Positions 27,471 to 36,847 of a stretch of DNA of 64,000 bases are shown one piece after another; position 1 is the first letter of the stretch; each line of letters begins with the position of its first letter. The notes beneath the pieces are model-generated. The model ran no database searches and was not told where the DNA came from. It was given only the letters and a program-made list of their open reading frames with translations. The translations under genes were made by a program, and so were the position numbers. This DNA is from Aurantiacibacter marinus (lineage in GTDB: Bacteria; Pseudomonadota; Alphaproteobacteria; Sphingomonadales; Sphingomonadaceae): positions 186,001-250,000 of the forward strand of contig NZ_LDCP01000004.1 in assembly GCF_001021555.1 (NCBI RefSeq), read 5' to 3'.

Positions 27471-29400
27471 ACCCCACAATCGGATCGACCTGGCTGCGGG
27501 TGTAACTGTGATAGCTGCCGCGCGTTTCGTCGTATATCCGCGTGGCAATAGGCTGACCCCATGCGCCGGTGTTCCACAATGCCTCGAACAAGGGTTCGAC
27601 AAACTTGTTGCGGCCCACGCGGCCAAGGAAACCCTCGGCCTGGGCTACGGCGGGCTGGTATTCATTGCGCAAGGCAGCTTCCAGCCACAGGAACAGCACT
27701 TCATTGTTGCCAGAACCTGAAAGGCCAAGCGTTTCATTGAGCGCGGCGAGTTCGCGGTCGCTCATTTCATCGGGCAGCTCTTCCAGGAAACGGCGCTGCT
27801 CGAATGCGCTCCATGCGGCCCATACGTCGCTTGTAGGCAAGACAGCGTCAGCGGAATACGCTTCGACTGCACCATCAACGGCGGCAAAAGCCTGCGGATC
27901 AGGGGCAACTGCGTTTTCCGGCAGACCGGTGCCGTAAAGCCATTCGTCCAGCATCAGCGATGCCTCCAGCTCTTCGTCGCCCTGCACCACATATTCGCGC
28001 AGATCGGCAAGGAACATTTCAGAAGTTGCAGGCTGGAAGGCGTTACGATCGAACCAGCCGCGCATGAATTCATCGAATGGCTCGCGCCCGATGATGCTTT
28101 CCAGCGTATGCAGGAACAGCGCGCCCTTATCGTACACGATGGCCGAATTGTATTCGAGCGGGTTGAGTTCATCAGGCGTGCGCAAGGCAGTGCGCGGATT
28201 GTCGGCGCCGAGCGATTCAAGCGCTTCCTCAACTCCGGCATATTCCAGCGCCCGTTCCTGCATGGCGCGGGTTTCCCCGAAAACCTCTTCGGATATGCGG
28301 TTGGTAAGATAGCTGGTCACGCCTTCGTTCAGCCAGCCATCGCGCCAACTGGCATAGGTGACCAGATTGCCGGACCAACTGTGCGCCAGTTCATGCGCGA
28401 TCAGGCCGGTGTTGGACCGGTCGCCCGCGATGAAAGTCGGCGTAAGAAACGTCATTACCGGGTTTTCCATGCCGCCATACGGGAAGGCAGGTGGCAGAAC
28501 GATCATGTCATACCGGCCCCAGCGATAGGAGCCGTACAGGCCCTCTGCCGCGTCGATCATGGCTTCGGTATCGCCCAGTTCTTCAGCGGCCGCTTCGATC
28601 TGCTCCGGCTCTGCCCAAACGCCCGAACGCGGGCCAAGTTCGGCAAATTCAAGGTTTCCGGCGGCAATCGCGATCAGATACGGCGGGATGGAATTGTCCA
28701 TCGTGAATTCAAATGCGCGGCGGGCGGATTGGCCTTCGACAGCCTGCAATTCTTCAGGATCGCCACGGCTGATGCCGCTCATCACGACAGTCAGCGGATC
28801 GGGCGCGGTGATGCGCGCTTCCCAGGTCTGGCGAATGCCGGGGCTGTCCTGCGTCGGGATCCAGCTGCGGTTGAGGATCGCCTGACCCTGGCTGAACACG
28901 AACGGCTGCTTTCCGCCTGCGGTCTGTTCCGGCGCCAGCCATTGCAGCGCTTCTGCCTCTGGCCCGCTGGCATAGGAAATGACGATCTGTTGCAGGCCCG
29001 GCCCGGTCAATTCGCCTAGTTTGACGGTGATCGGTTCGCCCTTGTCGGGGTCGCTTTCACCAATTTCATAGTCCAGCGCATTGCCATTGCCGTCTGCAAT
29101 TCCGCCGATCATCAGCCCGTCGGAATCGAGCACGATCTCGGTCGCATCCTCAGCTGCCTGAATATCCAGCGTGGCCGTGCCTTCGACGCGCTTCCCTTCA
29201 AAATCCAGATCAAGATCGAGCGCCACATGCGTCACCCGCGCTTCCAGCGGGCGGGCATAGGTAAACTCATCCATGGCCTGCTCTGTGGTCAGAACCGGAG
29301 CGATCACGCGCTCCTGCGAGGGCAGATCTTCGGCGGAACAGCCTGCAACAAGCAGGGCCGCAAGAGAGGCGAGAACAGGAAAACGCACAGGAAAACGCAT
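27451..29400 (-). CDS. M1-family metallopeptidase lipoprotein (LTA4H-like)
   Basis: 649 residues. Lipobox LVAGC at residues 17-21. The M1 fold is complete: exopeptidase loop GGMEN (309-313), zinc site HELAHSWSGN (336-345) with the second Glu in WLNEG (359), and a C-terminal helical domain of the leukotriene-A4-hydrolase/aminopeptidase B type. Cleaves N-terminal residues from peptides, probably on the periplasmic face of the envelope. It overlaps the ThuA gene downstream. Confidence 0.93.
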   Translation of the reverse strand: MRFPVRFPVLASLAALLVAGCSAEDLPSQERVIAPVLTTEQAMDEFTYARPLEARVTHVALDLDLDFEGKRVEGTATLDIQAAEDATEIVLDSDGLMIGGIADGNGNALDYEIGESDPDKGEPITVKLGELTGPGLQQIVISYASGPEAEALQWLAPEQTAGGKQPFVFSQGQAILNRSWIPTQDSPGIRQTWEARITAPDPLTVVMSGISRGDPEELQAVEGQSARRAFEFTMDNSIPPYLIAIAAGNLEFAELGPRSGVWAEPEQIEAAAEELGDTEAMIDAAEGLYGSYRWGRYDMIVLPPAFPYGGMENPVMTFLTPTFIAGDRSNTGLIAHELAHSWSGNLVTYASWRDGWLNEGVTSYLTNRISEEVFGETRAMQERALEYAGVEEALESLGADNPRTALRTPDELNPLEYNSAIVYDKGALFLHTLESIIGREPFDEFMRGWFDRNAFQPATSEMFLADLREYVVQGDEELEASLMLDEWLYGTGLPENAVAPDPQAFAAVDGAVEAYSADAVLPTSDVWAAWSAFEQRRFLEELPDEMSDRELAALNETLGLSGSGNNEVLFLWLEAALRNEYQPAVAQAEGFLGRVGRNKFVEPLFEALWNTGAWGQPIATRIYDETRGSYHSYTRSQVDPIVGYEASGA

Positions 29401-29590
29401 GGTATCTCCGGAAATAAGACAGTTTCGCTGCGTGCCATAGCACGGCGCGGCCGGGTGTCATCTGCCGAACGGCATCTGCCCGATGGCGTTTATCGGACGT
29501 ATTGGACTGTTTGTCGAGCCAGACAAGACGCAAGACTTTTGCTTGTCTTGGTGGTATTTCAGCCCGTTACTTTATAAGGATGTCAATCCA

Positions 29591-30547
29591 ATGCCAATGC
29601 CGACAGCTGTTTCGCGCCTGCAAATTGCCAAACTGGTTTTGACGGCGGCCACCTTGGCAATGGCACCTCTAGCCCAGGCCCAGAATACCCAGGCGCAGGA
29701 AACCCCGGATGAGGCAGCAAACGATGGCAATGCGATCATCGTACAGGGAGAGCGCGTGGACTCGCGCGATATCCGCAATACGGCGCGCGACATCACCGTC
29801 GGCTCGCAGGCCATCAGCCAGCCGCTGCCCCGCTTCCAGCGCCCCGTCTGCCCTGGCATCTGGGGCCTTCCGGCTGAAATTGCCCAATCCATTATCGACC
29901 GTATCTATGACAATGCCGAAGCCGCCGGTATCGAGATGAATGCAGAACCGGAATGCGACGCAAATGTCTGGTTGATATTTGTCGATGATCCGGAACAGAC
30001 GTTTGCGCAATTGCGCGATGAGCGGTCTTTCATGACCCGCCATCTGACACGGTATCAGCTTCGCGAGATTGAGGACCAGGTGGGATCAGCGCGGGCCTGG
30101 AATCTCATCACTTCCCGCAACGAGGACGGTCAGCGCGTGCCGACCGGTTTCGAATATCGATCTCTTGCAGCCCAGGCGCGCGCATCCGGCTTGCCGGGTC
30201 CTTCGGTTCAAGTACGGTCACCTTCGCGTATACAAACCGGAATCCGCCAGGATCTGGAAATGTCCGTCGCCCTGATTGAACGTTCTGCGCTTGTCGAACT
30301 CGATACCTATGCAGTTGCAGACTATGCGACCATGCGCCTGCTATCCTATACCCGGCCACCCGGTAACGAAGATGCAGTAAGCACAATTCTTACCTTGTTT
30401 GAGCCGGATATGGAGGCGTATTCCCCGCACCGTCTCACCGAATTCGATATGGCCTATCTGCAGGCTCTTTATCGCAGCAATGAATTCCGTCCTGCCCGCA
30501 TGGCGATTGGCAGCATCAGTGATCTGATCCGCGAAGGCGCGCCCTGA
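29591..30547 (+). CDS. Secreted hypothetical protein
   Basis: 318 residues from the ATG at 29591 (TAAGGA lies 10 nt upstream; earlier in-frame starts have no ribosome site). Signal peptide VLTAATLAMAPLAQAQ. Then NAIIVQGERVDSRDIRNTA, which resembles the mature start of some sphingomonad receptor-like proteins, but no barrel follows. Two Cys (VCPGIWG, PECDANVW) may form a disulfide. TM segments are absent. The C-terminus has MAYLQALYRSNEFRPARMAIGSI, a pattern I recall from unannotated sphingomonad secreted proteins. No function can be assigned. A 7-bp-arm hairpin (29521-29548) lies upstream. Confidence 0.75.
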   Translation: MPMPTAVSRLQIAKLVLTAATLAMAPLAQAQNTQAQETPDEAANDGNAIIVQGERVDSRDIRNTARDITVGSQAISQPLPRFQRPVCPGIWGLPAEIAQSIIDRIYDNAEAAGIEMNAEPECDANVWLIFVDDPEQTFAQLRDERSFMTRHLTRYQLREIEDQVGSARAWNLITSRNEDGQRVPTGFEYRSLAAQARASGLPGPSVQVRSPSRIQTGIRQDLEMSVALIERSALVELDTYAVADYATMRLLSYTRPPGNEDAVSTILTLFEPDMEAYSPHRLTEFDMAYLQALYRSNEFRPARMAIGSISDLIREGAP

Positions 30548-30599
30548 TTATCTGTGTGCGGGGCCAATTGCACGGCGTGGATGCGGGCCTGCACCATCC

Positions 30600-30628
30600 T
30601 GTCTGACCTGGCGGAAAGGTGTCAGACA
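30600..30628. promoter_or_regulatory. Inverted repeat TGTCTGAC-N13-GTCAGACA
   Basis: Perfect 8-bp arms lie between the secreted hypothetical gene and the GH16 gene, 44 bp before the latter. No T-run follows, so an operator for the glucanase gene is as likely as a terminator. Confidence 0.4.
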
Positions 30629-30672
30629 ATCCTTGGCGTGACTCATCCGTTTGCCTTCGATAGGCTGGCGGC

Positions 30673-31590
30673 ATGAAGACAACCCAACTGCTTACTGCAC
30701 CCCTCGCCGCACTCGCCCTGCTCGCCCTCAACGCTTGCCAGGAAGGCGTAGACCCCGCCCCGCAAACCGAAGCGGAGCTTGATGCGACCCAGGCGCAAGC
30801 CGGGAGCGGCCGCACACTGATCTTTTCAGACGAATTTTCGGGCGACAGTCTGGACCGCACCAAATGGAACGTGGTCGGCATGGATTTCTGGGTGAACGAG
30901 GAAGAGCAGGCCTATACCGACAGCACTGACACGATCCAGTTCCTGAGCGAAGCGGAAGGCGCCGATGGCGGCGTGCTGGTGCTACGGCCCGTGTACCGCC
31001 CCGGCGTAGACACTCTCGAAGACCGCAATGCCGATTTCATATCAGGCCGGGTCAACACACGCGGCACGTTCGACTTTACCTATGGCCGCGCAGAGGCACG
31101 CATCCGTATGCCCGATGCCACCGGCGTGTGGCCCGCATTCTGGCTGCTGGGCAATGGTGATTGGCCGGACACCGGCGAGATCGACATCATGGAATATATC
31201 GGTGAAGCCGACTGGACCGGCACCGCTCTGCACGGCCCCGGATATTCCGGCGATGCGGGCATCGATGACCGCTACTATTTCACCGATGGCAGCGATGTGA
31301 CGGACTGGCATGTCTATGCGGTGGAATGGGAAGCGGACGTGATCAGCTTTTACATCGACGACACGCTGACCATGCGCATCCCCAAAACCAACGTCGAATT
31401 TTTCGGACAATGGGCCTTCGACAACCCCAAATTCCTGATCCTGAACTTCGCCGTGGGCGGCATCTTCCCGAAAAAGATCAACGGCATCGAAGAGCCGTAT
31501 GTGGGAATGCCGCAGGAAACAGCGGACCGCATTAAGGCGGATGAGCTGTTCATGGAAGTGGACTGGGTGCGGGTCTATTCTGGGGAGTAA
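30673..31590 (+). CDS. Glycoside hydrolase family 16 lipoprotein (beta-glucanase)
   Basis: 305 residues. Lipobox LLALNAC (Cys 22). The GH16 catalytic motif E-I-D-x-x-E is present as GEIDIMEYIG near residues 172-181, preceded by GVWPAFWLLG and followed by FHVYAVEW-like DWHVYAVEWEAD. NFAVGG and VDWVRVY close the fold. It should hydrolyse beta-1,3 or mixed beta-1,3/1,4 glucans such as laminarin at the cell surface, consistent with a marine habitat (inference). The inverted repeat upstream may regulate it. Confidence 0.93.
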   Translation: MKTTQLLTAPLAALALLALNACQEGVDPAPQTEAELDATQAQAGSGRTLIFSDEFSGDSLDRTKWNVVGMDFWVNEEEQAYTDSTDTIQFLSEAEGADGGVLVLRPVYRPGVDTLEDRNADFISGRVNTRGTFDFTYGRAEARIRMPDATGVWPAFWLLGNGDWPDTGEIDIMEYIGEADWTGTALHGPGYSGDAGIDDRYYFTDGSDVTDWHVYAVEWEADVISFYIDDTLTMRIPKTNVEFFGQWAFDNPKFLILNFAVGGIFPKKINGIEEPYVGMPQETADRIKADELFMEVDWVRVYSGE

Positions 31591-31609
31591 GGCAGAGACC
31601 GAACAGGCA

Positions 31610-32704
31610 CTATCTTTCTTCTGCGAGACGCGGAGCCTTCCACGTCACCATCCGTTCGGAAAGGCTCCCAACAAGTCCTAAGCTGGGCTTTTCCACCAAC
31701 TTCCAGCTAGCTACGGCCAAAATGAGAGTTGGCGCAAGAGCCAGCGCTACGTTTTCGTACCAGGCTTGTCCGGGATACAAGTGGACCGCAAGCTGCTGCA
31801 TCGGGAACGCATAGATGTACGTTCCATAGGAAAAATCGCCCAGGCGATTATAAGCCAAGATTACGCCGCGTGGCACATAGGCCAGGATCAAGACGCTGTA
31901 ATTCAGCGCAATGATGAGCAACATCGTAAACCAATCACTTCCGAAGAAAGGTGCTGCGATAAGCCAGAGGACGACAGCTATACGCCAATCCAGTCGGATA
32001 TGATCGCGATAGACAAAGGTCATCATGCCCAGCACAAACGGAAATGCGAGCCGCATAAGGCTTCCGGGCCTGCCTCCGGCGAGGTCGGACAAGTTGAACC
32101 CGATGATCAGCGGCGAGACGTACAGAAGGATGAAAACTGCGACACTAATCGCGAACATCCGCGGACGCTCCAAAAGCCCAAGCATGCCTGCTACGAACAC
32201 CCCGGCGTAGCAAATCACTTCATAAAACAATGTCCAGAGACTTCCGTTGATCGTAGGCCCGTATGGATTGCCTTCGATCACCCCCGGTAAAGTCCATTGA
32301 AGCGAATAGAGTGAAAGGTTGCGCGGCAGATATGTCCAAGTCGCCGGGTCTGCTGCATAATCACCAATCGAATGAACTGTTGTGAGTGGTCCGAAAAGGA
32401 GCACCGTGAGCACCAGAACCACGAAAAGACCTGGGAACAACCGCAGGAACCGAGCCACACTCCAATGGGTTAGCGATGGCCTTCGCACGTAGCTTCGTGC
32501 GATGAGAAATCCAGAGATGTAAAAAAACACAGCGACACAGAACCAACCAAGACTTTCACCAGCAAGCGCCTTCAATGGCTCGAAAGCTCCATAGCCCATT
32601 GTGATGGGAAACGAGTGGGACACGATGACGCCGATGGCGGCGATCATTCTGATCAAGTTGAGATTGTTGTCACGACTTGAAACGCGAGCACTAAGATATT
32701 GCAT
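31610..32704 (-). CDS. Acyltransferase 3 family membrane protein (OafA/YrhL-like)
   Basis: 364 residues with about ten membrane helices. The N-terminus NNLNLIRMIAAIGVIVSHSFP carries the R/H pair (LIR...SHS) of acyltransferase-3 enzymes, and FFYISGFLIARSY matches the second conserved block. These proteins O-acylate surface polysaccharides, periplasmic glucans or LPS. It faces the GH16 gene tail to tail (19 bp). Base composition is slightly AT-richer than the neighbours. Substrate unknown; the glucan made by NdvB is one possibility only. Confidence 0.9.
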   Translation of the reverse strand: MQYLSARVSSRDNNLNLIRMIAAIGVIVSHSFPITMGYGAFEPLKALAGESLGWFCVAVFFYISGFLIARSYVRRPSLTHWSVARFLRLFPGLFVVLVLTVLLFGPLTTVHSIGDYAADPATWTYLPRNLSLYSLQWTLPGVIEGNPYGPTINGSLWTLFYEVICYAGVFVAGMLGLLERPRMFAISVAVFILLYVSPLIIGFNLSDLAGGRPGSLMRLAFPFVLGMMTFVYRDHIRLDWRIAVVLWLIAAPFFGSDWFTMLLIIALNYSVLILAYVPRGVILAYNRLGDFSYGTYIYAFPMQQLAVHLYPGQAWYENVALALAPTLILAVASWKLVEKPSLGLVGSLSERMVTWKAPRLAEER

Positions 32705-32789
32705 CAGGATCTGGATCGCATTTGAAGCTTTCGAGCGCGATAGTCAGTCGTACACATTGAACGGCGGGCGAGATAAATGACCGGCACCA

Positions 32790-33644
32790 TTAAGTCCAAA
32801 CAGCCTCAGGCGGCAGGCTCATCAGAATAGCGTCGATATTGCCGCCGGTTTTCAGGCCGAACAGCGTGCCCCGGTCATATACCATGTTGAACTCGGCATA
32901 GCGGCCGCGCCATTCGAGCTGTTGCAGCTTTTCTGCGTCATTCCATTCCATCCCCATGCGTTTGCGCACCAGTTGCGGATAGATGTCGAGAAATGCCTCC
33001 CCCACGTCCCTGGTGAAGGCGAAATTGCGGTCGAAAGACGGGTCATCATCACATTCCAGATGGTCGTAGAAAATCCCGCCCACCCCGCGGTGCACCCCGC
33101 GGTGCGGAATAAAGAAATACTCGTCCGCCCATTTCTTGAACCGGTCGTAATAGGTCGGGTTGTGTGCTGCGCAGGCCGCGCGCAGGCGGGCGTGAAATGC
33201 CTCTGTGTCTTCCTCATAAGGGATAGGCGGGTTGAGATCCGCTCCGCCGCCGAACCATGCCGTCTGTGTGGTCAGGAAACGGGTGTTCATATGCACGGCG
33301 GGCACATGCGGATTGGTCATGTGCGCGACCAGGCTGATGCCGGTAGCGGTGAAGCCGGGCTTTTCCTCGCTCGCGCCGTTCACCTGATCTGCAAATTGCG
33401 GGCTGAACGTGCCAGAGACGGTGGAGACATTCACGCCGACTTTTTCAAACACCTTGCCTTTCATCAGCCCCTGCACGCCGCCGCCGCCATGCGATCCGTC
33501 TTCGGTGTCGCGGTCCCACGGAGTGTAGGCAAAGCTGGCATCCGATCCGGCCTCACGCTCGATGCTTTCGAATTCTGCGCAGATGCGGTCGCGAAGGCTT
33601 TCAAACCATGTGCGGGCGGCTTGGGTCTGATTTTTTCTGTCCAT
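32790..33644 (-). CDS. hemF: Oxygen-dependent coproporphyrinogen III oxidase
   Basis: 284 residues from the ATG at 33644, which gives the usual family length. Converts coproporphyrinogen III to protoporphyrinogen IX with O2, a late heme step in the cytosol. Family blocks are clear: GGGGVQGLMKGKVFEKVGVN, HPHVPAVHMNTRF-like NPHVPAVHMNTRF, WFGGGADLNPP, HRGVGGIFYDHL and FNMVYDRGTLFGL. It is divergent from pdeM, with 46 bp between the two starts. Confidence 0.96.
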   Translation of the reverse strand: MDRKNQTQAARTWFESLRDRICAEFESIEREAGSDASFAYTPWDRDTEDGSHGGGGVQGLMKGKVFEKVGVNVSTVSGTFSPQFADQVNGASEEKPGFTATGISLVAHMTNPHVPAVHMNTRFLTTQTAWFGGGADLNPPIPYEEDTEAFHARLRAACAAHNPTYYDRFKKWADEYFFIPHRGVHRGVGGIFYDHLECDDDPSFDRNFAFTRDVGEAFLDIYPQLVRKRMGMEWNDAEKLQQLEWRGRYAEFNMVYDRGTLFGLKTGGNIDAILMSLPPEAVWT

Positions 33645-33690
33645 GCTGCAAGCTCTTGCCAAACCCACCGCCGCGCGGCAAGTGACACTG

Positions 33691-34410
33691 ATGGTTCCCG
33701 TTTCGTTCACCTTCCCCTTTTGCGGCGACGAATTTCGCCTTGTGCCGCAAGATAGCGGAGCGCGGGCGCTGTTCTGGCCGCGGGAAAATGCGCTGCTGGT
33801 GGCGGATTTGCATCTCGAAAAGGCGAGCTTTTTTGCAAAACACAACCAGTTCCTGCCGCCATATGACAGCCGCGAAACGCTGGAACGGGTGGCAGAGGCT
33901 GTCCGGCTGACCGGTGCGCGGCGGGTTTACACCCTGGGGGACAATTTCCACGATTCGGATGGATCGCAGCGGCTGGAACCCCATGCGGCAGGAATGCTGG
34001 CCGCCCTCACCCGCGCCACCGACTGGGTGTGGATCACCGGCAATCACGACCCTGCAATGGAAGCACGCAGCGGGGGCACCATTGCCGAGGAACTGGAAGT
34101 CGGCGGGATGATCCTGCGTCATATGGCCAAGCCCGGCGAAACGCGGCCCGAGCTATCGGGCCATTTCCACCCACGCGTTCAGATAAAAGTGCGCCAACGT
34201 CACATCCGCCGCCCGTGTGCAGTCGTTTCTCACTTTGAAGGCGATCAGTCCGGACGAATGATCCTGCCAGCCTTCGGCGCGCTGACGGGCGGAATGAATG
34301 CCGGCGACCCGGCAATTCTCAAGGCTTTGCAGCCCGCTAGCTCTGTTGATGCGCTGGTTCCGGCAGGAAAACGGCTCGCCAGATTTCCCTTATACAGGGA
34401 TGCTGCGTGA
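33691..34410 (+). CDS. pdeM: Ligase-associated DNA damage response endonuclease PdeM
   Basis: About 239 residues from the ATG at 33691 (an ATG at 33643 overlaps the hemF start and is less likely). Metallophosphoesterase motifs: ADLHLEK, YTLGDNFHD, ITGNHD and SGHFHPR. PdeM proteins normally sit with a DNA ligase, an Lhr-type helicase and an exonuclease; none of these is next to it here. The alternative is a generic calcineurin-like phosphoesterase. Confidence 0.82.
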   Translation: MVPVSFTFPFCGDEFRLVPQDSGARALFWPRENALLVADLHLEKASFFAKHNQFLPPYDSRETLERVAEAVRLTGARRVYTLGDNFHDSDGSQRLEPHAAGMLAALTRATDWVWITGNHDPAMEARSGGTIAEELEVGGMILRHMAKPGETRPELSGHFHPRVQIKVRQRHIRRPCAVVSHFEGDQSGRMILPAFGALTGGMNAGDPAILKALQPASSVDALVPAGKRLARFPLYRDAA

Positions 34411-34480
34411 ACTTCTGGCAATTGCCTGCGTTACACCTTACATAGAACGCAGAAAACGTAACAATCAGAGGAGCGATTCC

Positions 34481-35023
34481 ATACCACGTCCACCCCGCCG
34501 CACGATGGCACCGCCGGTCAAATCCGGCCCGAAATACGATAACCTCATCCAGTCAGACACGGTCCGCGTCATTGATGGCGAAGGTGAAAACCTTGGCGTC
34601 ATGAATACCAATGATGCGATCGAGAAAGCCGCAGAAGTCGGCCTGAACCTTGTGGAGGTATCGCCCAACGCGAAGCCGCCGGTCTGCAAATTCCTCGATG
34701 TCGGCAAATATCGCTATGAGGCTCAGAAAAAGGCCAATGCGGCGCGTAAGACGCAGAAAACGCAGGACATCAAGGAAGTGAAGATGCGCCCGAACATCGA
34801 CACCCATGATTATGATGTGAAGATGCGCAACGTGAACAAGTTCATCGACAACGGCGACAAGGTGAAGATCACCCTGCGCTTCCGCGGACGTGAAATGGCG
34901 CACCAGAATCTCGGTATGGACCTGCTGAAGCGGGTACAGGACGACATGGCAGAGACCGCCAAGATCGAAGCTTTCCCGCGCCTTGAAGGGCGCCAGATGC
35001 TGATGGTGTTGTCGCCGAAATAA
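34481..35023 (+). CDS. infC: Translation initiation factor IF-3 (probable AUA start)
   Basis: 180 residues if translation starts at the ATA at 34481. AGAGGAG (34467-34473) lies 7 nt upstream of it, and the length then equals E. coli IF-3. The nearest ATG (34505) would remove 8 residues and has no ribosome site; the longer in-frame ATG/GTG starts run back into pdeM. Motifs: NLGVMNTNDAIEKAAEVGLNLVEVSP, VCKFLDVGKYRYE, the Lys-rich linker, and VKITLRFRGREMAH in the C-domain. IF-3 prevents premature subunit joining and discriminates against non-AUG starts; a non-AUG start on its own gene is the classical self-control. Confidence 0.93.
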   Translation: MPRPPRRTMAPPVKSGPKYDNLIQSDTVRVIDGEGENLGVMNTNDAIEKAAEVGLNLVEVSPNAKPPVCKFLDVGKYRYEAQKKANAARKTQKTQDIKEVKMRPNIDTHDYDVKMRNVNKFIDNGDKVKITLRFRGREMAHQNLGMDLLKRVQDDMAETAKIEAFPRLEGRQMLMVLSPK

Positions 35024-35046
35024 GGCAATTGCAGTGGGAGGGTTCG

Positions 35047-35595
35047 GTGAAAGCCAAGGCGCTTGGTTCCGCCCTCCCCCTGACCTTGCTGGCGGCGTGC
35101 GCCGCTGCGCAATCCGATACGTCAACGCGTGACATAGCTGCCACGGACTTGGTTAGGGTGCTGGAGCCTTGCGGTATCACTGCACCCGGTATGCCGGGCA
35201 ATGACGAACACGCCCATTTGCGGTTTGGCGATGGTCCTGTCCGGCCTTGCAATCCAATAAGCCCTGACAATGCGGAATTTGCCTGCCAGTTAAAAGATGG
35301 CGAAGTCATCGAAGACCCGGACTATCCGCATGATGAAGAACGCGCCGTCTGGGCAGCCCCGGCCATCACCATTTCCGATCTGCAATGCCGCGATCTTAAG
35401 GGTGACAGTTCCGAAGTCTCTTGTGATTTCATCGCCGCGCATGACGGCTTTGAGCAACGCGTGAGCGGCCATCGCTTCACCCACTGGTATTCCACCGCAC
35501 ACGATGAAATGTCCGGTCACTCCTACGGTGATACATTATGGCGCACGGACGCAAGCTGTCTTGCCCACTTCCGCTTTGGAAGGTTGACCGGCTAA
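35047..35595 (+). CDS. Hypothetical lipoprotein
   Basis: 182 residues from the GTG at 35047, with GGGAGGG ending 4 nt upstream. Lipobox LTLLAAC. Six further Cys residues (PCG, RPCNP, FACQL, LQCRD, VSCDF, ASCLA) suggest disulfides in the periplasm. No domain recognised. It follows infC by 23 bp. Its TAA overlaps the stop codon of the opposite-strand phosphofructokinase gene. Confidence 0.7.
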   Translation: MKAKALGSALPLTLLAACAAAQSDTSTRDIAATDLVRVLEPCGITAPGMPGNDEHAHLRFGDGPVRPCNPISPDNAEFACQLKDGEVIEDPDYPHDEERAVWAAPAITISDLQCRDLKGDSSEVSCDFIAAHDGFEQRVSGHRFTHWYSTAHDEMSGHSYGDTLWRTDASCLAHFRFGRLTG

Positions 35596-36791
35596 CTTTG
35601 CCCGATTTCGCCGAGCAGGTTAGTGAACCAGCCCTCGGTCACGTCGAAATGCTTGCCGCCTTTGATCCGCTCGAACTCGATAGCGCGCAATTCGTCACCG
35701 CGCTCTTCATCCTGCCCTATCACACCTGACCGGCCCGATAGCGCGGCATCAACCGCAAAGTCGGTACATTCGCGGATCAACGCGAGATCAGCTGCGTTGG
35801 CCGGGGCAGAGCGAGAGAAGTAGCCGCTCTTTTGCACCAGCACCTTTTCAGCGCCGATCTGCTGCGCCAGCTTCGTGGCAAACCATTCGCCGGGATTGAC
35901 CTTGTCCAGCTTCACATGACCGAACGGATCACGCGGCACTTCCTCTCCGGCAGCTTCCATCGCAGCAACGATTTCGTTCACGCCTGCACCTTCGGAAATG
36001 AACAGGTTCACCCCGTCGTGCGTATCCATGACAGCACGCAAACGCTCGGCTTCATTGGCGATGTTGAACGGGCGTTCGGGCACGAAAACGCCGTGCACAT
36101 CCCAGCGCGCGGCGGCGTTTTCCATCCATTCGACAAAATCTGCATTCTTTACCCAGCGGTGGTGCGCATCGGCAGTCGCCGCTGTCAGCCAGCCGCAGGC
36201 ACGGCCCATCACTTCATGCACGGTCAGCATACGCGGATTGGCGGTGTGTTCGGCAATGACATTGCGCGCGAATATCGCGCCCTGTTCTGCCGCCGTCCAC
36301 GCACCCAGCGATTGCTTGATCGGGATCACATCATTGTCGATGGTCTTGGGCAGGCCGACTACTGTCAGATTATACTCGTTCGCGGCCAGATAGGCGGCCA
36401 GATCTGCGGCGGCGGTATTGGTATCGTCACCGCCGATCGTGTGAAGCACATCGACCCCGTCCCTGGTAAGCTGCTGCGCGGCAACCTCGAGCGGGTTCTG
36501 TCCCTGCTCCACCAATCCGCGCGCCTCGCAATCTGCAACATTGGTAAACTTGACGCGGCTGTTGCCAATGGGGCTGCCGCCAAAGGCGTGAAGCTGCCCG
36601 GCATTTGCGCGCACATAGGGTGTCACTTCGACATAATCGCCGGTCAACAACCCGGCATAACCATTGCAATAGGCGATGATGCGCACATCGGGCGCAATTT
36701 CGGTATATCGCTCAATCAGCCCGCCAACAGCGGAGGAGAGGCAGGGCGCGAGGCCCCCGGCGGTCAGCATTGCTACGGTTTTTGTTGCCAT
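35592..36791 (-). CDS. pfp: Pyrophosphate-dependent 6-phosphofructokinase
   Basis: 399 residues. Phosphorylates fructose 6-phosphate with PPi (reversible), cytosolic glycolysis. The phosphoryl-donor motif reads TIGGDDTNTAA: the second Asp of GGDD, where ATP enzymes have Gly, is diagnostic for PPi use. The catalytic block PKTIDNDV follows, and EVMGRACGWL binds the sugar phosphate. Several alphaproteobacteria with an Entner-Doudoroff main route carry this form. It stands alone. Confidence 0.93.
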   Translation of the reverse strand: MATKTVAMLTAGGLAPCLSSAVGGLIERYTEIAPDVRIIAYCNGYAGLLTGDYVEVTPYVRANAGQLHAFGGSPIGNSRVKFTNVADCEARGLVEQGQNPLEVAAQQLTRDGVDVLHTIGGDDTNTAAADLAAYLAANEYNLTVVGLPKTIDNDVIPIKQSLGAWTAAEQGAIFARNVIAEHTANPRMLTVHEVMGRACGWLTAATADAHHRWVKNADFVEWMENAAARWDVHGVFVPERPFNIANEAERLRAVMDTHDGVNLFISEGAGVNEIVAAMEAAGEEVPRDPFGHVKLDKVNPGEWFATKLAQQIGAEKVLVQKSGYFSRSAPANAADLALIRECTDFAVDAALSGRSGVIGQDEERGDELRAIEFERIKGGKHFDVTEGWFTNLLGEIGQS

Positions 36792-36847
36792 GCGAAGCTT
36801 ACTGCCAAGTCAAACCGCACACGGCTAGTGGGATTTTGCACCGCATC

